The notes under the pieces are model-generated. The model saw only the letters and a list, made by a program, of their open reading frames with translations. It was not told the origin of the DNA and searched no databases. From Butyrivibrio sp. NC2007 (GTDB taxonomy: Bacteria > Bacillota > Clostridia > Lachnospirales > Lachnospiraceae): a stretch of 64,000 nt of DNA. Shown here in pieces: positions 59,334-64,000 of the stretch (position 1 is the first letter of the stretch; every line of letters starts with the position of its first letter). Where the stretch lies: the NCBI RefSeq assembly GCF_000421405.1, contig NZ_ATWY01000002.1:186001-250000 (forward strand), read 5' to 3'. The translations under genes were made by a program, and so were the position numbers.

Positions 59334-60692
59334 ATGCTGAAAAAAATCAACACGCTGAAAGTTAAATTTCCACTGATCAGTTTTTTTACATATTTAGCGC
59401 TTGTAAGCGTGGTCCTGATTGCTTGCTATATGAGATTTTCCAGCAATATGAAGGAAACTTATATAGAGCACGGAGAAGAGATACTTAACCTCGCAGCCGA
59501 GGACATTGTTATCGACCACATTCCTGATTATCTAAATGGGAACTACGATATTGCCGAATATGAAAAAACCGCAAAAAAACTGGACTTATATCCACGTTAT
59601 TTTGATGAAGTTTTCTATCTGTATGCCTATCACTTAAATGATGATGGCGTGAATGCAACATATCTTTTTGATGCCCAGGTCAATCATGATGATGAGGCAA
59701 GTCAGCTTGGAGAAAATTATGAGATTGAGGAGGATATTCTTGCTCAAATAGCTAACCACGGCGCAGGAGAACCACTTGATGCAGTAACTGATAATACTAA
59801 ATGGGGATATCTGCTTACCGTTTCCAAACCTCTATTAGATTCCAAAGGCAATTTTCAAGGATATCTGCTGATAGATTTTGATCTCACCAAGGTAAGGAAT
59901 GATAACAGGGCCTTCTTTTTAAGACTTTTTGGCATTGCCTTTGCCAATATGCTGGTCGTTTTTGCTCTTGGAATGCAGGCCGTAGCAGTCAGGATCACAA
60001 ATCCCATCGAGAAGATTTTCCTTTGCCTGTCCAAATTCAGATATGCAACCATCAAAGACAGGGAAGAAAATCTCCGCAGTTTACAAGATCTGAAGATCCA
60101 TACCAACCACGAGATCCAGTCCCTATATGAGACCCTTATTTCAAGCGCTGAAAGCAATCTGCGATATATGAGTGAGTACAAAACTGTCTCTGAAAAGGCT
60201 CATACCGATGTCATGACCGGTGTCAAAAACAAAGCAGCCTTTGAGGAAATGGCCATGGTACTCCTTGAAAAGATTGATAATGAAGAATCCCCTGAAATAG
60301 CCATTATCATGGCAGACGTCAATAACCTTAAGTATGTCAATGATCAGTTCGGACACAAGGCAGGTGATGAATACATCATAGGCTGTTGCAAGGTGATTTC
60401 GGATCTGTGCAAAGAATCCCATATATTCAGGATTGGAGGGGATGAATTCGTTGTTGTCCTTGACGGAAATGATTATACCAACAGGAAATACCTGTATGAA
60501 ATGTTAAAGTCTCAGTTCATAGACACATTTATAGATGATACAAAAGATCCATGGCAGCGTTATTCAGTTTCTTTGGGTTTTGCTGAGTATCAAGCATCTG
60601 ATACAGGAATAACAGATGTTATGAAACGTGCTGATGAGGCCATGTACAAGGAAAAAGAGATTTTCAAGAAAACCTATGGCAGCTACAGATGA
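59334..60692 (+). CDS. Transmembrane GGDEF diguanylate cyclase
   Basis: A 452-aa protein with TM1 near residues 13-35, an extracytoplasmic Cache-like sensor to about 195, TM2 near 200-220, a HAMP-like linker and a GGDEF domain with intact FRIGGDEFVVVL near 390. No RxxD site. The start at 59334 is chosen for GAGG 6 nt upstream and for the promoter position; the ATG at 59268 would add 22 basic residues and has no ribosome site. It is monocistronic, with a terminator just after the stop. Confidence 0.88.
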   Translation: MLKKINTLKVKFPLISFFTYLALVSVVLIACYMRFSSNMKETYIEHGEEILNLAAEDIVIDHIPDYLNGNYDIAEYEKTAKKLDLYPRYFDEVFYLYAYHLNDDGVNATYLFDAQVNHDDEASQLGENYEIEEDILAQIANHGAGEPLDAVTDNTKWGYLLTVSKPLLDSKGNFQGYLLIDFDLTKVRNDNRAFFLRLFGIAFANMLVVFALGMQAVAVRITNPIEKIFLCLSKFRYATIKDREENLRSLQDLKIHTNHEIQSLYETLISSAESNLRYMSEYKTVSEKAHTDVMTGVKNKAAFEEMAMVLLEKIDNEESPEIAIIMADVNNLKYVNDQFGHKAGDEYIIGCCKVISDLCKESHIFRIGGDEFVVVLDGNDYTNRKYLYEMLKSQFIDTFIDDTKDPWQRYSVSLGFAEYQASDTGITDVMKRADEAMYKEKEIFKKTYGSYR

Positions 60693-60711
60693 GCTTGCGA
60701 TCATTACAGAT

Positions 60712-60738
60712 AAAAAACCGCTCATTATGAGCGGTTTT
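60712..60738. terminator. Bidirectional terminator of the GGDEF gene and tRNA-Pro
   Basis: AAAACCGCTCA-TTA-TGAGCGGTTTT: an 11-bp stem with A and T runs at its ends, placed between the plus-strand GGDEF gene and the minus-strand tRNA-Pro. It can stop both transcripts. Confidence 0.88.
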
Positions 60739-60744
60739 CATGAA

Positions 60745-60817
60745 TCGGAGTGACGTGATTCGAACACGCGGCCCCTACCTCCCTAAGATAGTGCTCTACC
60801 AACTGAGCCACACCCCG
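60745..60817 (-). tRNA. tRNA-Pro, anticodon AGG
   Basis: A 73-nt tRNA. The acceptor CGGGGTG pairs with CACTCCG (one G-U) and discriminator A. The D arm holds GGCTCAGTTGGTAGAGC. The anticodon arm is CTATC-TTAGGGA-GGTAG (anticodon AGG). The T arm has GTTCGAATC. No CCA encoded. Confidence 0.95.
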
Positions 60818-60857
60818 ATTTGGGTTGTCGCAAGTATCTCGACCAGCGACAAAAGCT

Positions 60858-60886
60858 ATTATATAACGTCCTCGCCATAAAAGCAA
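60858..60886 (-). promoter_or_regulatory. Promoter of tRNA-Pro(AGG)
   Basis: TTGCTT (60881-60886) and TATAAT (60858-60863) on the minus strand are 17 bp apart, about 41 bp before the mature tRNA. Confidence 0.8.
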
Positions 60887-60955
60887 CCATAAATTTGAAA
60901 TTCATTCAGATAATCGTACTGACGTACATTTCTTCATATAATATCCCATCACAAA

Positions 60956-61984
60956 TTACCTGCCGATGAACTGAATGATATTCGAGGAAGTTACCTTGGC
61001 ATAAGGAAGCCTGATATATCTTTCGTTTTCAATGGTGTATTTATCCGAAAGTTCATCAATACTGCCGCCCTTAGCCAGCACACAGGCAAGCTCAAACATG
61101 GCAGTCGCCTGTCCTTCTTTGTCGTTGTAGACGGTTCCTACCATTTTGTCATCCTTAACGGCTTCCAGTCCTACATCCGTTCCGTCTATTCCAAGAATTG
61201 CCGGCCATTTGTTTCTGGGTATGGCCATGGCTTCGTATGCATCAATGGCTCCCAGGGCCATGTCATCGTTGTTTGAAAGGACCAGCTCAATATCATCGCC
61301 GTAGTCCTCAATAAACTGCGTCGCCTTGGTCTGTGCCTGTGCCCTGTTCCAGTTGGCAATGGCATAGCCAAGCTTGTCGATCTCAATCCCCTGCTTTTTC
61401 ATGGTATTTATGGAAGCCTCAGTCCTGACAATAGCGTCCTGATGCCCGGCTTCTCCCTCTAATACCACGAACTGGATCATGCCATCTCCATTCCTGTCAA
61501 GCTCCTTGTTCGTAATGCACGCCCAGGCTGCCAGCTCACCCTCCATGACTCCCGACTGCTCAGCATCTGCTCCCACGTAAAAGAGCTTGTCCCACCTTCC
61601 GATGTCTCCCTCAACCAGCTCTCTGTTAAAGAAAATAACCGGCACATCGGCTTTTCTGGCTGCATCTATGACAGCAGTCGGGTCCGTTCTGTCCACAAGG
61701 TTTACGCAGATTACATCCATCCCATCCTCTATCATCTTCCTGACCTGGGAATTCTGGGTCTGCTGACTCTGCGCTGCGTTGTAGACTACGATCTCAACAT
61801 TCTCGTTCTGAAAGCTCTGAAACTGCTCCACAAGCTGCCCCAGAAATGTGTCGTACATGTCATAGGCTGAGACACCAATCTTTATCTTTGATTCACTTTT
61901 ATTTTCGCTTTGCTTACCGCAGCCGGACAATATTGTTGTCAAAAGACATAATGCAGTAAGCAGCGTTACCAAAACTTTTTTCAT
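60956..61984 (-). CDS. Galactose/glucose-type binding lipoprotein (MglB-like)
   Basis: A 342-aa lipoprotein (LSGC lipobox) of the Peripla_BP_4 family: IKIGVSAYDMYDTFLGQLV, a calcium-loop-like DRNGDGMIQ, NNDDMALGAIDAY and ILGIDGTDVGLEAV. The features match MglB, the galactose/glucose receptor. The ATG at 61984 is used; a GTG two codons earlier is possible. No mglA/mglC follow; the next gene is tRNA-Pro. Placed after an anchored sugar-binding protein and a kinase, it may feed a sensor system and not a transporter (inference). Confidence 0.87.
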   Translation of the reverse strand: MKKVLVTLLTALCLLTTILSGCGKQSENKSESKIKIGVSAYDMYDTFLGQLVEQFQSFQNENVEIVVYNAAQSQQTQNSQVRKMIEDGMDVICVNLVDRTDPTAVIDAARKADVPVIFFNRELVEGDIGRWDKLFYVGADAEQSGVMEGELAAWACITNKELDRNGDGMIQFVVLEGEAGHQDAIVRTEASINTMKKQGIEIDKLGYAIANWNRAQAQTKATQFIEDYGDDIELVLSNNDDMALGAIDAYEAMAIPRNKWPAILGIDGTDVGLEAVKDDKMVGTVYNDKEGQATAMFELACVLAKGGSIDELSDKYTIENERYIRLPYAKVTSSNIIQFIGR

Positions 61985-62015
61985 ATTCACGATCCCGATA
62001 CTTTCCTAAGATGCT

Positions 62016-62993
62016 TTAGTGGACCACAGGGAAAAGGATTCTTTGATTGCTCTCATCAAACAGATTGTCCCTGTTTACAACCCTGAAAGGTATCTTCTCA
62101 TCCTCCATGGGAGTAAGCTTGTTATCAAGGCGCCGTGCAATGGCTGCCACCGACTGATACCCCATGTAATACTCATTTGGAACCACCATGCTGGTAATCA
62201 GTCCATCATCCAAATAGCTGACATTCTTAATGGAAATTCCAACGCCGAAGATTGCCGGAGCGCTCTCCTGCTTCAGCGCATATTCAGCTGCACATTCAAG
62301 CCCGTTGTTATCAAGAGCGACTATAATATCCGCCTCTGATTCATTCTGTCTTCTGACCACTCTGTCGGCCATGCTGACAGGATCATAATCAGACCAGGCA
62401 ATCTCTGCCCCAGATGTTTCTATGTTTTCGGTAAATCCTTTAAACCTCTCCGCAAGGGCATTTTGTCTTAAATTGCCGGTGATGATTCCAATCTTCTTGC
62501 CTTCAAGTTTATTATCAAAGGCTATCCTAACTTCATTGGCCAGGGCTCTTCCCAGCTCTACGTTGTCAACCTGTATGCAGGCAGATCTGCCCTCAACATC
62601 AACGTCTGTATCCGCACTGGTATCGACCAGAAGAAGTACTGCCTTGTTGCTGATATCAGATATCATATTCTCAGTTCCTCTGCTGCTGTTTACCTGAAAT
62701 ACAATACCATCGGCTCCATCGTATATCTCCTCGTTTATCAGCTTGTACTGCTGACTCAGACTTAAGTTTTTACCGGTGGATACCACATTGAGTTTTATAT
62801 TATTATCCTTGGCAGCCTGTTCAAGTCCCGAAATAAATGTCGTCCATCTTCCTGAGCCGGAATCATCTATGACCACAGACACCTCGGGAGAGTCCTCTCT
62901 CATTCCGCTGAGGATAAGAGCAGAGGTTGAAGCTGCAAATGTAATAAACAGAAGTATTGCCACCACAAGGATAAACAGATTTCTATTCTTCAT
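62016..62993 (-). CDS. Membrane-anchored sugar-binding protein (Peripla_BP_4)
   Basis: This 325-aa protein starts with a single TM (about residues 5-26, LFILVVAILLFITFAASTSAL) with no lipobox, then a periplasmic-binding fold (SVVIDDSGSGRWTTFISGLEQAAKDN, KKIGIITGNLRQNALAERF, IIVALDNNGLECAAEY). By analogy with ABC sugar receptors it binds a monosaccharide, but the anchor suggests a sensory co-receptor for the kinase encoded just upstream (overlap 11 bp). The start at 62993 has GAGAAGGCGG. Confidence 0.85.
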   Translation of the reverse strand: MKNRNLFILVVAILLFITFAASTSALILSGMREDSPEVSVVIDDSGSGRWTTFISGLEQAAKDNNIKLNVVSTGKNLSLSQQYKLINEEIYDGADGIVFQVNSSRGTENMISDISNKAVLLLVDTSADTDVDVEGRSACIQVDNVELGRALANEVRIAFDNKLEGKKIGIITGNLRQNALAERFKGFTENIETSGAEIAWSDYDPVSMADRVVRRQNESEADIIVALDNNGLECAAEYALKQESAPAIFGVGISIKNVSYLDDGLITSMVVPNEYYMGYQSVAAIARRLDNKLTPMEDEKIPFRVVNRDNLFDESNQRILFPVVH

Positions 62994-64000
62994 CCGCCTT
63001 CTCCTTTCCTGTTTCCAGCATCTTCCGATTCTCCTCATTGTACGGAATAGCCGGAAGATGAATGGTCACAGTCGTGCCCTCATCCGGCTCACTCTCGATC
63101 TTAAGTCCGTACTGTTCTCCGAAACGCAGCTGAATTCTTCTCTGTACATTTATAAGTCCAACGCCGGAGCCCTTCTTTCTGACTCTGGTATCATCCGTCA
63201 AAAGAAGCTCTGTCTGGCTGCTGCTCATACCAAAACCATTGTCGGATACAGTGATGTAAATATCTCCGTCATCACCCATAAAGCCCTTCACAACTATCTC
63301 GCCATCCTCCATGTCTTTTACACCATAATAGACAGCGTTCTCCAAAATAGGCTGAACGATAAGCTTGACGGTACAGTAATTCTTAATCTCTTCATCTATA
63401 TCAAATTCTATGGAGAAGGCATCTTTAAATCTCACCTTCTGGATATTCATGTAGTTGCTGGCGTGGCGGATCTCATCACCGATGGGGATAATGGTCTTTC
63501 CGCTGGATAAGCTGACTCTGAACAAAGACGCCAGCTGCGTTATCATAAAGACCGCATCATTGTACTTCTCACCCTCGATCATCCACACAATGGAATCAAG
63601 CGTGTTATACAAAAAGTGAGGATTTATCTGAGACTGAAGGGCATCAAGCTCAGCTTTTCTCTTCTCTTCCTGAGATGCAACCATGTCGCGCATCAGCTCA
63701 TTTATCTGATCGTAACTGGCCCTGAGAGTCCTTCCCAGATGCTCTACTTCAGATGGTCCACCGATATAAACATCCGGATCAGCCTTTCCCATCTCGATTT
63801 CTCTGATGGAATCATTGAGCTTTATAAGAGGTCTTGTAACACGTCTTGCAACAAACCTATTAAGTATCAGCATGGCAAGAAGCGTTATTGAGATTACCAT
63901 CATAACGAAGTATCTGATATCCTTCATTCCCATGTAAGAATTACTTGTGGGAATGACACTTACCAGCTTCCAGCCCGTGTAGCTCATGGTATCAACGGTA
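62983..64000 (-). CDS. YesM-type sensor histidine kinase (5' end outside window)
   Basis: The frame stays open to the window edge. An apparent ATG at 63987 is inside the family's sensor domain (TVDTMSYTGWKLVSVIP is the end of a dCache), so the true start is beyond 64000. A TM, HAMP, the acceptor motif LQSQINPHFLYNTLDS, and a HATPase with N-box (ENAVYYG), SDNGFGM and GSGVGLINV are visible. It would act with the anchored binding protein downstream; its response regulator is not in view. Confidence 0.92.
   Translation of the reverse strand, partial: TVDTMSYTGWKLVSVIPTSNSYMGMKDIRYFVMMVISITLLAMLILNRFVARRVTRPLIKLNDSIREIEMGKADPDVYIGGPSEVEHLGRTLRASYDQINELMRDMVASQEEKRKAELDALQSQINPHFLYNTLDSIVWMIEGEKYNDAVFMITQLASLFRVSLSSGKTIIPIGDEIRHASNYMNIQKVRFKDAFSIEFDIDEEIKNYCTVKLIVQPILENAVYYGVKDMEDGEIVVKGFMGDDGDIYITVSDNGFGMSSSQTELLLTDDTRVRKKGSGVGLINVQRRIQLRFGEQYGLKIESEPDEGTTVTIHLPAIPYNEENRKMLETGKEKADEE

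Noticed and set aside
1..64000. Prophage, integrative element or toxin-antitoxin system
   Set aside because: No integrase, phage structural, relaxase or small paired toxin-antitoxin genes were seen; the only mobile-element-like part is the REP/RAYT region.

Overview
The window looks like chromosomal DNA of an anaerobic, motile, plant-polysaccharide-degrading Firmicute of the Lachnospiraceae (Butyrivibrio/Pseudobutyrivibrio-like). This is inferred from the mix of families: YesM/YesN systems beside sugar ABC transporters, many GGDEF proteins, an LPXTG pilus locus, a dgt-dnaG-rpoD cluster, FlgE and a CBM-bearing secreted protein. No search was run. Almost all genes are on the minus strand; only cysE, a lacI-type regulator and one GGDEF gene are on plus. 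No prophage, CRISPR array or plasmid function was seen.

Layout. 1-9638: a cut-off secreted carbohydrate-binding protein, a YesN/YesM two-component pair, a solute-binding lipoprotein, and a sugar ABC transporter (binding protein plus two permeases, no ATPase). 9705-17586: a TGS-uridine-kinase-like protein, trmK, rpoD with a Lys/Ala-rich head, dnaG (TTG start), dgt (TTG start) and two small unknown genes. 17643-21250: carB without carA, then tRNA-Leu(CAG). 21241-26438: three consecutive GGDEF proteins with cytosolic sugar-sensor-like, multi-TM and Cache inputs. 26555-28647: a REP/RAYT region, in which a REP-associated tyrosine transposase lies between two inverted arrays of three 34-bp-period repeats; other copies sit at gene 3' ends. 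28700-32673: tRNA-Leu(AAG), HAD phosphatase, CapA-like protein, arginase-fold protein and MecA. 32769-43859: a sortase-assembled pilus operon (coiled-coil protein, signal peptidase I, 1646-aa adhesin, major pilin, class C sortase, second pilin, second sortase) under one promoter with a c-di-GMP-I (GEMM) riboswitch and two tandem terminators in its roughly 390-nt leader. 43978-49853: lone flgE, cysE, a tRNA-dihydrouridine synthase, a degenerate-GGDEF/EAL protein and a membrane-anchored unknown. 49897-57302: a sucrose/fructan locus (fructokinase, GH32, ABC importer, LacI regulator) with clear divergent promoters and repeated operators. 57322-64000: nucleotidase, double flavodoxin, another GGDEF protein, tRNA-Pro(AGG), a galactose-type binding protein, an anchored sugar-binding protein and a cut-off histidine kinase.

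How it fits together. Two themes dominate. First, cyclic di-GMP: four apparently intact GGDEF proteins and one EAL protein could set the level read by the riboswitch in front of the pilus operon. Second, sugar sensing: LacI, AraC/YesN, Cache and periplasmic-binding-protein modules are attached to transporters and to signalling enzymes, including one fusion of a sugar-binding fold to GGDEF. The REP repeats decorate the 3' ends of several genes here and probably depend on the RAYT at 27670-28410.
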